From Knoellia flava TL1 (GTDB taxonomy: Bacteria; Actinomycetota; Actinomycetes; Actinomycetales; Dermatophilaceae), in NCBI RefSeq assembly GCF_000768675.1, contig NZ_AVPI01000034.1, positions 27,697 to 91,696 on the forward strand: DNA of 64,000 nucleotides, given 5' to 3'. Shown here one piece after another: positions 16,622 through 25,524 of the stretch. A program made the position numbers and the translations under genes. How positions within the stretch are numbered: the first letter of the stretch is position 1; each line of letters opens with the position of its first letter. Under the pieces are notes generated by a model. It was not told the origin of the DNA and searched no databases. It saw only the letters and a list, made by a program, of their open reading frames with translations.

Positions 16622-16695
16622 CGGTTCGCGAACGGACTCGCTGCTCGTGGGCCGGAACGATCCGGTTGGCGAGGGACGCGGCGGTTCGCGAACCG
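16622..16695. repeat. Repeat family 2, locus A
   Basis: About 74 bp bounded by the palindrome CGGTTCGCGAAC(C)G at 16622-16635 and 16682-16695, exactly 60 bp apart, with a half-palindromic middle (CCGGAACGATCCGG). It lies between the convergent ends of the SDR gene and rsmA. A second copy with the same 60-bp spacing is at 32571-32644. Confidence 0.8.
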
Positions 16696-16709
16696 CCTTG
16701 CGCCGCTCG

Positions 16710-17573
16710 TCAGGCTCGCGCGGCAGCGTGGTGGGCGCTGGCGATCGCGGCGAACTGGTGCACGTCGAGCTGCTCGCCCCGTGTGCGGGGGTCGATCCCG
16801 GCGGCGACGAGCGCGTCCTCCGCGGCCTGCGCCGAGCCGGCCCAGGGCGCAAGGGCAGCGCGCAGGGTCTTGCGACGCTGGGCGAACGCGGCGTCGACGC
16901 ACGCGAAGACCTGCTCGCGGGTGGCCGAGGTCTGCGGCGGCTCACGGCGCGTGAGCGAGACGAGCCCGGAGTCGACGTTGGGGACGGGCCAGAAGACCGA
17001 GCGGCTCACGTTGCCCGCGAGCGCGACGTCGGCATACCAGGCGGCCTTGACGCTCGGCACGCCGTAGGTCTTCGACCCGGGTGCGGCGGCGAGGCGCTCG
17101 GCCACCTCGAGCTGGACCATGACGAGGATCCGCTCGATCGTCGGGAAGCGCTCGAGGAAGCTGAGGACGACGGGCACCGAGACGTTGTAGGGCAGGTTGG
17201 CGACGAGCGCGGTCGGCGCCTCGCCGGGCAGCTCCTCGACGCGCAGGGCGTCTGCGTGCACGACGTCGAGACGGTCGGCGAGGTCCGGCGCGACGGTGTC
17301 GACGGTCTCGGGCAGTGCCTCGGCGAGCACCGGGTCGACCTCGACGACGGTGACGTGGCGGGCCACAGGCAACAGTGCGAGGGTCAGCGAGCCGAGCCCC
17401 GGACCGACCTCGACGACGACGTCCTCGGCGCCGATCCCGGCGACCCGCACGATCCGCTGGACGGTGTTGGCGTCGATGACGAAGTTCTGCCCCCAGGTCT
17501 TCGTGGGCCGGATGCCGAGGCGAGCGGCGAGCTCGCGGATCTGGGCGGCCCCGAGGAGCCCTGACGTCGACAT
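16710..17573 (-). CDS. rsmA: 16S rRNA (adenine1518-N6/adenine1519-N6)-dimethyltransferase
   Basis: Dimethylates two adenines in the 3'-terminal helix of 16S rRNA (KsgA). The 287-residue protein has the N-terminal [23 protein letters not shown] motif [15 protein letters not shown], the [12 protein letters not shown] acidic loop and the catalytic [10 protein letters not shown]. The C-terminal small domain contains [12 protein letters not shown]. The ATG at 17573 ([11 protein letters not shown]) follows AGGGTGG; a longer frame to 17612 is unlikely. It is downstream of rpfB, a widely conserved order. Confidence 0.95.
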   Translation of the reverse strand: MSTSGLLGAAQIRELAARLGIRPTKTWGQNFVIDANTVQRIVRVAGIGAEDVVVEVGPGLGSLTLALLPVARHVTVVEVDPVLAEALPETVDTVAPDLADRLDVVHADALRVEELPGEAPTALVANLPYNVSVPVVLSFLERFPTIERILVMVQLEVAERLAAAPGSKTYGVPSVKAAWYADVALAGNVSRSVFWPVPNVDSGLVSLTRREPPQTSATREQVFACVDAAFAQRRKTLRAALAPWAGSAQAAEDALVAAGIDPRTRGEQLDVHQFAAIASAHHAAARA

Positions 17574-17639
17574 GGTCGCCACCCTACGGCCGACCGGCGG
17601 CGCGGCGTGCACGCGCTCGCGGGCCCCGGGACACGGCTG

Positions 17640-17670
17640 AGGCCGGACCCCCTCACACGGGGTCCGGCCT
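17640..17670 (-). terminator. Hairpin downstream of rpfB
   Basis: A perfect 12-bp stem (17640-17651 with 17659-17670) with a 7-base loop, placed between the rpfB stop and the rsmA start. It should reduce read-through from rpfB into rsmA. Confidence 0.75.
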
Positions 17671-17715
17671 CAGTCGGTGCGCCCGACAGCGTTCGGGCGG
17701 CGTGCCTGATGTGGG

Positions 17716-18867
17716 TCAGGCGGCGTGGGCGCAGCCCCACGGCTGCAGGCCGCGGTCGGCGTAGACACGGTTCGCCACCGTGATCTGCTCCGCGCGCGAG
17801 GCCAGGTCGGCGCGTGAGGCGAAGTCGCCACCGCCGGCACCGAGCCAGGTCCGGATGTCGAACTGGAGGCCGCCGTAGTAGCCGTTGCCGGTGTTGATCG
17901 ACCAGTTGCCACCCGACTCGCACTGGGCGATGCGGTCCCACATCGCGGCGTTGGCGAGGTTGATGCCGGCCCCGGAGGTGTTGCCGGCGTCACGCGTGGT
18001 GGTCGTGGTGCTGGAGGGAGCCGGGGCCGGCTTCTCCTTGGTGCCGACGGCGACGACCTGGCTGACCGGCTGACGGGTGACCTTGCTCGAGAGCACCTTG
18101 GTGCCCTTGAGGACGCCGTCGAGGTAGGTGAGGCGCAGGTTGAGCGTCCGCGCGCCGGGCTTGCCCGCGGTGAGGACCTTCTTCTGGCCCTCGTAGAGGC
18201 TGGCGTCACGCTTGGTCACGGTGCCGAAGGCCACCGCCTCGCTGCGCGCAGCGGCCTTGACGTCGACCTTGGTCACGGCGATGGCGAGACCACGCGTGAG
18301 GAGCGCGTCGCGGCCAGGGGCCACGATGTCGTCGCGGTCCACGGCGACGCGGGCCTCGTTGAGCGCCTCGCCCACGGTGGTCGCGGACGTCGCGTAGGTC
18401 GTCGTCTTCTTGGCCAGCGTCACCGTGAAGGCCTTGGGGGTCGTCACCGTGAGCGACAGGCCCTGCCGGCCGATGGGCTGGGAGCGCGACGCGGAGAGCG
18501 TGGCGTTGGCACCCGCGCGGATGCCGAGGTCACGCAGGGCGGCGTCGACGGTCGTCGCGGTCGTCCAGTACTCCTTGGCGACGCCGTCGACCGTGACGGT
18601 GAGCTTGCGGCCGTAGCGGACCGAGATCTTGTCCCCGTCCTCGATAGGCGTGCCGAGCGAGGGGGTGACCTCGTCGTGCTCCCCGAGCTCGATGCCCTTC
18701 TTGTCGAGGGCGTCCCCGACGGTCGAGCCGAAGACGTGGAGGGACGAGGACGTGCCGTCGACCGAGAGGGCCACTGCCTTGTCGAGGTGGGCGACGCCGA
18801 ACGATCCGGCGGCGACGGTCAGGGCGGCAGCACCTTGGGCGGCGAGACGCAGGGGACGAGAGATCAA
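17716..18867 (-). CDS. rpfB: Resuscitation-promoting factor RpfB
   Basis: Secreted lytic transglycosylase that cleaves peptidoglycan and revives dormant actinobacterial cells. After a hydrophobic export segment (AAQGAAALTVAAGSFGVAHL) come DUF348 repeats (VDGTSSSLHVFGSTVGDAL, VDGVAKEYWTTATTVDAAL and a third TYATSATTVGEAL), then a G5 domain. After a Pro/Ser/Thr linker comes the Rpf catalytic domain, MWDRIAQCESGGNWSINTGN, with its catalytic Glu in CESGGNW, ending in GLQPWGC. I chose the TTG at 18867, which has GGAG six bases upstream. The next in-frame option, at 18990, would add about 40 non-signal-like residues. The position between tatD and rsmA matches mycobacteria. Confidence 0.9.
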   Translation of the reverse strand: MISRPLRLAAQGAAALTVAAGSFGVAHLDKAVALSVDGTSSSLHVFGSTVGDALDKKGIELGEHDEVTPSLGTPIEDGDKISVRYGRKLTVTVDGVAKEYWTTATTVDAALRDLGIRAGANATLSASRSQPIGRQGLSLTVTTPKAFTVTLAKKTTTYATSATTVGEALNEARVAVDRDDIVAPGRDALLTRGLAIAVTKVDVKAAARSEAVAFGTVTKRDASLYEGQKKVLTAGKPGARTLNLRLTYLDGVLKGTKVLSSKVTRQPVSQVVAVGTKEKPAPAPSSTTTTTRDAGNTSGAGINLANAAMWDRIAQCESGGNWSINTGNGYYGGLQFDIRTWLGAGGGDFASRADLASRAEQITVANRVYADRGLQPWGCAHAA

Positions 18868-19103
18868 GAGGGCTCCAGGGGTCGAACTCTCCGGACACCG
18901 GGAGGGGCGACACGTCCTCAGGGGAGACGCGCGGGGCCCCACAGGGGAAGGGTCCCGACAACAGGGAAGCGAGGTGCGCACGGGGTTCACTCCGGCGTCC
19001 TCGCCCCTGTCTTCGCCCGGAGCCCGGCTCCGGCCAACCCGAACACCTTCCCGAGAATCGGGCCAAAGGTCAAATTTTGGTAACGGTGACGTGCACCACG
19101 GGT

Positions 19104-19117
19104 GTCACGAGCGTGAC
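19104..19117. promoter_or_regulatory. Palindrome upstream of rpfB
   Basis: GTCACG-AG-CGTGAC, a perfect 14-bp palindrome, lies in the 276-base tatD-rpfB gap. Nearby (19080-19096) is GTAACGGTGACGTGCAC, loosely resembling GTAAC-type direct repeats bound by MtrA. No regulator can be assigned from sequence alone. Confidence 0.35.
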
Positions 19118-19143
19118 TCCTGTGACTGGTGTGGTCGCAGCCC

Positions 19144-19989
19144 TCACGCCCAGGGTCCGTAGACGCGCTCGGAGTTCGCCGACAGTGCCTCGCACAGCGT
19201 CGGCACCGCGACACCGAGCGTCGCGGCCATCGCGCGCACGGTGAGCGGCACGAGGTGCGGCGCATTGACCGCGCCGCGGTGCGGGTGCGGCGTGAGGTAG
19301 GGCGCGTCGGTTTCGACGAGCAGCCGGTCGAGCGGTGTCACCGACAGCGCGTCACGCAGCCCGTGGGCGTTCTTGAACGTCACCGTGCCGGCGAAGGAGA
19401 GGTAGTAGCCGCGCTCGGCGCACTCCTGAGCCATCGTGAGGTCGCCCGAAAAACAGTGCAGCACAGTCGAACCCGGCGCACCCTCCTCCTCGAGCACCCG
19501 CAGGACGTCGGCATGGGCGTCGCGGTCGTGGATCTGCAGCGCCTTGCCGAGACGCTTCGCGAGGTCGATGTGCCAGCGGAAGCTGTCCTGCTGCACACCC
19601 TGCCCCTCGGGGCCGGTGCGGAAGTAGTCGAGACCGGTCTCCCCCACGACCCGGATCCTCGGGTGCCGGGCCAGCTCCTCGATCTCTGCGTATGCCGTCT
19701 CGAGACTCCCGCTCTCGGCGAGACCGGGCACCTCGTTGGGGTGGAGGGCGACGCCACCGAGCATCTCGGGGTAGGTGTCGACCATGACGACCGTCTGGCG
19801 CGCGGCCGGCAGGTCGCAGCCGATCTGGACGAGCCGGTCGACGCCGACCGCCTTGGCCCGGGCCACGAGGTCGGCGACGTCGACCGCCACGCCCTCGCGC
19901 TCGATGTCGAGGTGGGTGTGGTTGTCGACGACCGCGATGGGCAGCGGGTCCGGGAGGTCGGGGACCACCGACCGCGTCGGGGTGCTCAC
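19144..19989 (-). CDS. tatD: TatD-family metal-dependent DNase
   Basis: 281 residues, a TIM-barrel amidohydrolase-type nuclease. Metal-site motifs are visible: [10 protein letters not shown] at the N-terminus, [11 protein letters not shown] with its Glu, [21 protein letters not shown] and [12 protein letters not shown]. TatD enzymes are 3'-5' exonucleases that trim damaged DNA. The GTG at 19989 overlaps the metG stop by four bases (GTGA), so it is translated with metG, the conserved arrangement. A much longer upstream frame is only the shadow of metG. Confidence 0.93.
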   Translation of the reverse strand: MSTPTRSVVPDLPDPLPIAVVDNHTHLDIEREGVAVDVADLVARAKAVGVDRLVQIGCDLPAARQTVVMVDTYPEMLGGVALHPNEVPGLAESGSLETAYAEIEELARHPRIRVVGETGLDYFRTGPEGQGVQQDSFRWHIDLAKRLGKALQIHDRDAHADVLRVLEEEGAPGSTVLHCFSGDLTMAQECAERGYYLSFAGTVTFKNAHGLRDALSVTPLDRLLVETDAPYLTPHPHRGAVNAPHLVPLTVRAMAATLGVAVPTLCEALSANSERVYGPWA

Positions 19990-21788
19990 GACTGCTGGAG
20001 CCGCTCGAGCTCCTCCTCGACGACGGACTCGTCGAGCTTGGCGAAGACGCCCGTCGGCTTGGCGATGGGCGCGCCGACGGTGACCGGGCGCGACTCCCAC
20101 CGCGGCGTCGACGAGTACTCCCCCGTGATGACGGGGTAGGTCCGGTCGCTGTCCTCGTCGAGCCCGGAGACCTCCTCGACGACCGGCATCGGCGAGAACT
20201 CGCCCTCCCCGCCGAGGAAGGCGTGCACCCGGTTCGACGCGTGCGGCAGGAACGGCGCGAGGATGGTGTTGAGGTCGCTCACGCACTGGATGAGCGTGTG
20301 CAGCACGGTGGCGAGCCGCTCGCGCTGGTCGTCGCCCTTGAGCTTGAACGGCTCGGTGTCGGAGACGTACTTGTTGACGTCACCGACCGCCCGCATCGCC
20401 TCGGCGACGGCGGCCTTGACCCGCTGGCGCGCGAGAAGGTCGCCGACCATGTCGAAGGCCGCGAGCGTCGCCGCCCGCACCGCCTCGTCGACCGGCTCGA
20501 GGGTGCCGGGCTGCGGGATCTCGCCGAAGTTCTTGGCGATCATCGCCCCGGTGCGGTTGACGAGGTTGCCCCAGCCGGCGACGAGCTCGGAGTTGTTGCG
20601 CTGCACGAACTCGGCCCAGGTGAAGTTGCTGTCCGCGTTCTCGGGACCCGCAGCGCAGATGAAGTAGCGGATGGGGTCGGGGCCGTAGCGCTCGAGCACC
20701 TCACGGATGCCGATGACGTAGTTGCGCGAGGTCGAGAACTGCTTGCCCTCCATCGTGAGGTACTCGCTGCTCACGACCTCGGTCGGCAGCTGGAGCTCCC
20801 CGAAGGTCCCCGGCTCGCCACCCTTGGCGCCGCGGCCGGCATACGCAAGCAGCTCGGCCGGCCAGATCTGCGAGTGGAAGGTGATGTTGTCCTTGCCCAT
20901 GAAGTAGTAGGACCGGGCGTCCTCGGAGTTCCACCAGTCTCGCCAGCGGTCGTCGTCGCCGATGCGTCGCGCCCACTCGATCGACGCGGAGAGGTAGCCG
21001 ATGACCGCGTCGAACCAGACGTAGAGCCGCTTGCCGGGATAGCGCTCGGCGAGCTCGCCGGGCAGCGGGATGCCCCAGTCGATGTCGCGGGTCATCGCGC
21101 GCGGGCGGATGTCGTCGAGGATGTTGAGGCTGAACTTGATGACGTTGGGCCGCCACGTGCCGCTCGCCTCGCGTCCCTCGAGCCACGAGCGCAGGGCGTC
21201 GGCGAGCGCGGGCAGGTCGAGGAAGTAGTGGTCGGTCTCGGTGAACTCCGGCGTCGCGCCGGTGACCTTGCTCCGCGGGTTCTCGAGGTCGCTCGGCTCG
21301 AGCTGGTTGCCGCAGTTGTCGCACTGGTCGCCGCGCGCCTCCTCGTAGCCGCAGATCGGGCAGGTGCCCTCGATGTAGCGGTCGGGCAGGGTGCGGCCGG
21401 TGCTCGGCTCGAGCGCGACGAGCTGCTGCTGGACGACGAAGTAGCCGTTGTCGAGGCAGCGGCTGAACATCTCCTGGACGACGTGCTCGTGGTTGGCGGT
21501 CGTCGTGCGGGTGTAGAGGTCGTAGGAGCAGCCGAGGTCGGCGAGCTCGTTCGCGATGACCGCGTGGTTGCGGTCGACGAACTCCTGCGGCGTCACGCCC
21601 TCCTTGTCGGCGAGGACGAGGATCGGGGTGCCGTGCTCGTCGCTGCCGCTCACCATGAGGACGTCGTGCCCGGCCATCCGCATGTAGCGGCTGAACACGT
21701 CGGAGGGCACACCGAACCCGGCCACGTGGCCGAGGTGGCGCGGACCGTTGGCATACGGCCAGGCGACAGCGCTGAGGATCTTGGTCAC
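19986..21788 (-). CDS. metG: Methionyl-tRNA synthetase
   Basis: Charges tRNA-Met. The 600-residue protein has the class I HIGH-type motif in [11 protein letters not shown] and a KMSKS-equivalent KQFSTSR following LTMEGK. A zinc-knuckle insert, [18 protein letters not shown] (four cysteines), marks the zinc-binding subtype. Other conserved blocks are [22 protein letters not shown] and [15 protein letters not shown]. The C-terminal anticodon domain ends without the EMAP/Trbp111 dimerization domain. The start is GTG at 21788. It heads the metG-tatD operon. Confidence 0.96.
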   Translation of the reverse strand: MTKILSAVAWPYANGPRHLGHVAGFGVPSDVFSRYMRMAGHDVLMVSGSDEHGTPILVLADKEGVTPQEFVDRNHAVIANELADLGCSYDLYTRTTTANHEHVVQEMFSRCLDNGYFVVQQQLVALEPSTGRTLPDRYIEGTCPICGYEEARGDQCDNCGNQLEPSDLENPRSKVTGATPEFTETDHYFLDLPALADALRSWLEGREASGTWRPNVIKFSLNILDDIRPRAMTRDIDWGIPLPGELAERYPGKRLYVWFDAVIGYLSASIEWARRIGDDDRWRDWWNSEDARSYYFMGKDNITFHSQIWPAELLAYAGRGAKGGEPGTFGELQLPTEVVSSEYLTMEGKQFSTSRNYVIGIREVLERYGPDPIRYFICAAGPENADSNFTWAEFVQRNNSELVAGWGNLVNRTGAMIAKNFGEIPQPGTLEPVDEAVRAATLAAFDMVGDLLARQRVKAAVAEAMRAVGDVNKYVSDTEPFKLKGDDQRERLATVLHTLIQCVSDLNTILAPFLPHASNRVHAFLGGEGEFSPMPVVEEVSGLDEDSDRTYPVITGEYSSTPRWESRPVTVGAPIAKPTGVFAKLDESVVEEELERLQQS

Positions 21789-21834
21789 CGGTGAATCCTA
21801 GGCGGCGCCGCTTCCCTGCCCGTATGCCGTCCGC

Positions 21835-22626
21835 TCACCTCGCGGCCTCGCTGGCGGCGAGCTCGGACTTCCAGTCGCGGAAGCCCTCCTCGGTGCGGCC
21901 CAGACGCCAGTAGCCCGAGACCGACACCTGGTGGCGGTCGAGGCCTCGCTCGCGCAGGAGGTACGGGCGCAGCCCGTGCATGACCGCGCCCCCCTCGCCG
22001 TGGACGAAGACCTGCACGCGACCGGCGCGCCACTCGAGTGCCCGCACCGACTCGACGAGGTCTCCACCGTCCGCACGATGCACCCAGGTCACCGAGGCGC
22101 CGGCGGGCAGCACGAGCTCCGGGTGGTGCGCCGAGTCGTCGACCAGCAGGACGACCTCCGCCACCGCGTCGGGGCGCAGGGCGTGGAGGGCCGCCGTGAT
22201 CGCGGGGATGGCGGACTCGTCGCCGGCGAGCAGGTGCCAGTCGGCATCCGGGTCCGGTCGGTAGCCCCCACCGGGACCGTTGGCCAGGAGCGTGTCGCCG
22301 GGCTGCGCCGCGGCTGCCCACGGGCCCGCGACGCCCTCGTCGCCGTGGACGACGAAGTCGATCGCCACGGTGCCGGCCGCCACGTCAGGGAAGAGAGCCG
22401 TGTAGGTGCGCACGACCGGCAGGTCCTCGGGCGGGATGGTTCCGCGCAGGGCGCGCAGGTCGAGCGGCTCTGGGTAGACCACCCCGGGCCTGGGGAACAC
22501 GAGCTTGACGTAGCGGTCGGTCGCGTCGCTGCCCTCGAACGCCGAGAGGTCGTCGCTGTGGAACCACACCCTCCGCAGGCGCGGGGTCAGCTGTTCGGTG
22601 CTCGTGACGGTGAGGTGGGTGGGCAA
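21835..22626 (-). CDS. Siderophore-interacting FAD-dependent reductase
   Basis: 263 residues of the SIP/ViuB type. The N-terminal FAD-binding barrel includes RRVWFHSDDLSAF and RTYTALFPDVAAGTVAIDFV with the HGDEGVAGPWA segment; the C-terminal NAD(P)H-type domain includes HLLAGDESAIPAI and ends WRLGRTEEGFRDW. Such proteins release iron by reducing ferric siderophores in the cytosol. A TTG at 22626 is supported by AGGAG six bases upstream and gives MPTHLTVTSTEQLTPRLRRV; the longer frame to 22842 has no such site. No iron-box palindrome was seen in the 216-base upstream region. Confidence 0.87.
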   Translation of the reverse strand: MPTHLTVTSTEQLTPRLRRVWFHSDDLSAFEGSDATDRYVKLVFPRPGVVYPEPLDLRALRGTIPPEDLPVVRTYTALFPDVAAGTVAIDFVVHGDEGVAGPWAAAAQPGDTLLANGPGGGYRPDPDADWHLLAGDESAIPAITAALHALRPDAVAEVVLLVDDSAHHPELVLPAGASVTWVHRADGGDLVESVRALEWRAGRVQVFVHGEGGAVMHGLRPYLLRERGLDRHQVSVSGYWRLGRTEEGFRDWKSELAASEAAR

Positions 22627-22842
22627 CGTGGACTCCTGGGTGCGGGCGATCTCCGAGGGCTCCAACGCCCAACGAGCCGCCGGGCTTCCCGCCGACCCCG
22701 CCGGATCCGGACGTTCCGCACGCGGGACCACACGGCATACGTCGTCGTGGGTGGGAGCGCAGGGGAATGTCGCCGCCCCGTTTCCAGTAGACATGTCCTG
22801 AGACGGCGTGCACTGTGCGCCGCCGAACCAGGAGGTCGACAC

Positions 22843-23460
22843 GTGATCGCCGCACTCACCGGCATGGGGCTGTCCGCCGCGGCAGGCCTCAACGCCTACA
22901 TCCCGTTCATGATCGTCGCCCTCGTCGCGCGGTTCACCGACGTCATCACCCTGCCGTCGGGCTTCGAGTGGATCGAGTCGCCGTGGGCCATCGGCGTCGG
23001 CGCCGTCCTCCTCCTCACCGAGCTCGTTCTCGACAAGATCCCCGCGATCGACACCGTCAACGACGCGATCCAGACCTTCATCCGCCCGAGCATGGGTGGG
23101 CTCATCTTCGCCGCGACGACGGCTGCCGAGGACCTCGACAGGTCGACGTGGATGGCCGACAACCCGTGGGTCGGCGTCGTCCTAGGCATCGTCGTCTCGG
23201 GTCTGGTGCACTCGGGCAAGATGGCGGCCCGACCGGCCATCAACGCCGGAACCCTCGGCGCCGGGGCCCCCGTCGTGTCGACGGCCGAGGACGGCGCCTC
23301 CCTCGGGCTCTCGCTCGTCGCGATCTTCATCCCGCTCCTCGTCATCGTCGCGCTCATCGCCCTGGCCTGGCTGCTCGTCTGGCTCTGGCTCAAGGTCCGG
23401 CGCTGGCGCAAGCGGCGCGAGACACGGCTCGGGCCCGACACGGCATACCCACGGGTCTGA
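22843..23460 (+). CDS. DUF4126-family membrane protein
   Basis: 205 residues with about four to five membrane helices. The N-terminus MIAALTGMGLSAAAGLNAYIPF is the typical start of the DUF4126 family; a long final helix (LVIVALIALAWLLVWLWLKV) is followed by a highly basic tail. Function is unknown. The GTG at 22843 follows GGAGG about seven bases upstream. It is divergent from the siderophore-interacting protein gene and followed by a CPBP protease gene on the same strand. Confidence 0.82.
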   Translation: MIAALTGMGLSAAAGLNAYIPFMIVALVARFTDVITLPSGFEWIESPWAIGVGAVLLLTELVLDKIPAIDTVNDAIQTFIRPSMGGLIFAATTAAEDLDRSTWMADNPWVGVVLGIVVSGLVHSGKMAARPAINAGTLGAGAPVVSTAEDGASLGLSLVAIFIPLLVIVALIALAWLLVWLWLKVRRWRKRRETRLGPDTAYPRV

Positions 23461-23508
23461 GACCGTCCTCCCAGCGGACGTCCACGTCGGCTGCATAGGC
23501 TGCGCGGC

Positions 23509-24282
23509 ATGGAGGCCCCTGTCGAGCAGCGCGCGCTGAGCCGGCGCGACCTCCTCGCCGAGACCTGGCTCGTCCTCGGCGTCTCGCTCGGCGCCTCGGC
23601 GATCTGGAGCGCACTGTCGCTCGCGCGCAAGCTCACCGCCGGCAAGCCGCTCGGCGCGCAGACGACGGCGATGAACTCCTCGGTGACCCCGGACCGCCCG
23701 TGGCTGGACCTCCTCCACCAGCTCGCCGGCATCGGCCTCGCGCTCGTGCCCGTCGTGCTCGCTCTGCACCTGCTCTCGCGCGACGACGTGCGAGCCCGCT
23801 TCGCGATCGGCTGGGACGCGACGCAGCCGGCGCGCGACCTCGTGCGAGGACTCGGTCTCGCGGCGCTCATCGGCCTCCCCGGACTCGCCCTGTATGCCGT
23901 CGCGCGCGCCCTCGACCTCAACACCACCATCGCGGCCGCGAACCTCGCCGAGACGTGGTGGGCCGTGCCCGTGCTCGTCCTCGCCGCCGCCCAGAACGCC
24001 GTGCTCGAGGAGGTCGTCATGGTCGGCTACCTCTTCACCCGCTGGGCGCAGGCGGGGTGGTCGACGTGGCGGATCATCGTGCTGTCAGCGATGATCCGCG
24101 GCGCCTACCACCTCTACCAGGGATTCGGCGGGTTCGTCGGCAACGTCGTCATGGGGCTCGTCTTCGGGTTGCTCTACACCCGGACGAAGCGTGTGGGTCC
24201 GCTCGTCGTCGCGCACACGGTGCTCGACGTCGTCGCCTTCGTCGGCTACGCCCTCCTCAAGGACCGCGTCGGCTGGCTCTGA
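23509..24282 (+). CDS. CPBP-family intramembrane glutamic protease
   Basis: 257 residues with several membrane helices. The Abi/CAAX-protease motifs are present in order: EEVVMVGYLFTR (the EE-x3-x3-R motif), RGAYHLYQGFGG and VVAHTVLDVVAF, which together provide the catalytic Glu and His residues. Bacterial members are linked to membrane protein processing and to bacteriocin immunity; the substrate here is unknown. It follows the DUF4126 gene by 48 bases, so co-transcription is possible. Confidence 0.88.
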   Translation: MEAPVEQRALSRRDLLAETWLVLGVSLGASAIWSALSLARKLTAGKPLGAQTTAMNSSVTPDRPWLDLLHQLAGIGLALVPVVLALHLLSRDDVRARFAIGWDATQPARDLVRGLGLAALIGLPGLALYAVARALDLNTTIAAANLAETWWAVPVLVLAAAQNAVLEEVVMVGYLFTRWAQAGWSTWRIIVLSAMIRGAYHLYQGFGGFVGNVVMGLVFGLLYTRTKRVGPLVVAHTVLDVVAFVGYALLKDRVGWL

Positions 24283-24305
24283 CCCTTCACATTCGCGCCA
24301 TCCCG

Positions 24306-24379
24306 CCACCAGTCGGGGGGCGAGTGACGAGTCGGGGCTCGCTGCGCTCCCGACTCGTCACACAGCTCCCGACTCGTCG
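24306..24379. repeat. Repeat family 3, locus a
   Basis: Complex palindrome. A central GACGAGTCGGGG...CCCGACTCGTC hairpin is flanked by outer CCAGTCGGG and CCCGACTCG arms. It lies between the CPBP gene and the convergent DUF559-like gene and includes the last codons and stop of that gene. The second copy is at 25365-25437, just upstream of the same gene. Confidence 0.85.
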
Positions 24380-25311
24380 TCGAACCACGTCGAGCGACGC
24401 TCCGGCAGGACGCCCTTGTCGGCGAGGATGGCGAGCAAACGCGGCGGATGACGCAGGTCCGTCCACACCCACCGCGCCACCTGGGTCCGGCGCCGAAGAC
24501 GGTCCTCGCGCTGCTTCTCGGCCCAGAGCACCCGCCCCGCCTCCTCGTGACTGGCTCCGACCGGTATGCGGTACTTGACCCGTCCGTCGAACTCGCCGAC
24601 CGCCCCCTCCCATCCGAAGTCCACATCACCGATGTGACCGTCGGCATCAGAGAACGAGACCTGCAACCGCGGCTTGGGGATGAGCAGGCGGAACATCAGC
24701 ACGCGTGAGAGGCTCTCCCCCGGAGACATGCTCAGTCCGTCGGCGAGCGCCACCACCGTTGCGGCACAGGCACGACCGCGAGCCCGTCGCGGCACCAGGT
24801 CGAGCTCTGCTGCGAGGTCGTCGCGGGTGCACATCCCGTGCCGGAGGCAGTAGTCCGCCGCAGTGACCGCATCCTCCAGCGTGCCGTACCGCGCGAGGTC
24901 GACCACCGTCCGCGCCGGCGGAGTGACCAGCAGCCCGTTCACCCTCACCGCGTCGGCCTCGGCACCCAGCAGCGGACGGAGAACCGACGACCCGCTGACC
25001 CCTCGGCGCGTCACAAGGTGTCGCACCGTGCCCGGCCACGCGCTGATCCGTGGAAGCCCCCAAGCCGCGGCGGCGGACTCCCCCGCGAACGTCACCGACT
25101 CCCCCGACGGGTGGGTTCGCATCGTGGCGTGCACGAGGGCGGCATGTCGGTCGACGGGCGCGAGGGAGTCAAAGGCACCTTCCGGCAACCACACGCCGGT
25201 GCGCACCTGCCGCCATCCACCGCGGTTCGGTTCGGTCCCCACCCGCCGTAGGTCCCCGGTCCTGGACAAGCGGCTTGGGTCGAACGGAGGGTGACGAGGC
25301 GGGCCGAGCAT
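24358..25311 (-). CDS. AbiEi-like / DUF559-type protein, possible nuclease
   Basis: 317 residues. The N-terminal half resembles the wing-helix and AbiEi-antitoxin-like region common in Actinobacteria (TGDLRRVGTEPNRGGWRQVR, TGVWLP). The C-terminal half resembles the very-short-patch/DUF559 nuclease fold, with VDFGWEGAVGEFDGRVKY and EKQREDRLRR giving D...E-x-D...K-type residues, then VARWVWTDL. Function is not established; many homologues are orphan genes of uncertain role. The gene is enclosed by two copies of the same palindromic repeat, and its C-terminal DESGAV plus stop are encoded within repeat sequence. The ATG at 25311 has only a weak ribosome-binding site. Confidence 0.7.
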   Translation of the reverse strand: MLGPPRHPPFDPSRLSRTGDLRRVGTEPNRGGWRQVRTGVWLPEGAFDSLAPVDRHAALVHATMRTHPSGESVTFAGESAAAAWGLPRISAWPGTVRHLVTRRGVSGSSVLRPLLGAEADAVRVNGLLVTPPARTVVDLARYGTLEDAVTAADYCLRHGMCTRDDLAAELDLVPRRARGRACAATVVALADGLSMSPGESLSRVLMFRLLIPKPRLQVSFSDADGHIGDVDFGWEGAVGEFDGRVKYRIPVGASHEEAGRVLWAEKQREDRLRRRTQVARWVWTDLRHPPRLLAILADKGVLPERRSTWFDDESGAV

Positions 25312-25364
25312 GTCCCGAGGATGGCAGGCGTCGCCGGTCCTGCCGCGGAGTTGTCCCCAGCCCT

Positions 25365-25437
25365 CACCAGTCGGGGGATGTATGACGAGTCGGGGCTCGC
25401 GGGGGCCCCGACTCGTCATACAGGTCCCGACTGGTCG
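25365..25437. repeat. Repeat family 3, locus b
   Basis: Second copy of the element at 24306-24379. A perfect 16-bp-arm hairpin (TATGACGAGTCGGGGC and its complement) is flanked by outer CCAGTCGGG/CCCGACTGG arms. It lies between the start of the DUF559-like gene and the end of sdhB. Confidence 0.85.
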
Positions 25438-25467
25438 CCAGCGGAACGGCGACCGGGCCGGGAACGA

Positions 25468-25510
25468 GAGCACCCGGCATACCGGGGGTTTCTCGGTGTG
25501 CCGGGTGCTC
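25468..25510 (-). terminator. Terminator of the sdhCAB operon
   Basis: A perfect 12-bp stem (25468-25479 with 25499-25510) lies 15 bases beyond the sdhB stop. The loop is 19 bases and includes a CGGCATAC octamer. The position is right for ending the succinate dehydrogenase transcript. Confidence 0.75.
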
Positions 25511-25524
25511 GAGGTTTAGTCGGC

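Noticed and set aside
18868..19143. c-di-AMP (ydaO) riboswitch upstream of rpfB
   Set aside because: Rpf genes in this phylum often carry it, but I could not find its conserved core, including the GTCAGCTAACC-like segment, on the correct strand.
20223..21794. 523-residue plus-strand frame opposite metG
   Set aside because: Antisense shadow of metG; composition is Asp/Val/Arg/Gly-rich without domains.
24306..25437. Insertion sequence with terminal inverted repeats
   Set aside because: The two repeat copies are themselves palindromes, the enclosed protein has no transposase motifs, and no target duplication is evident.
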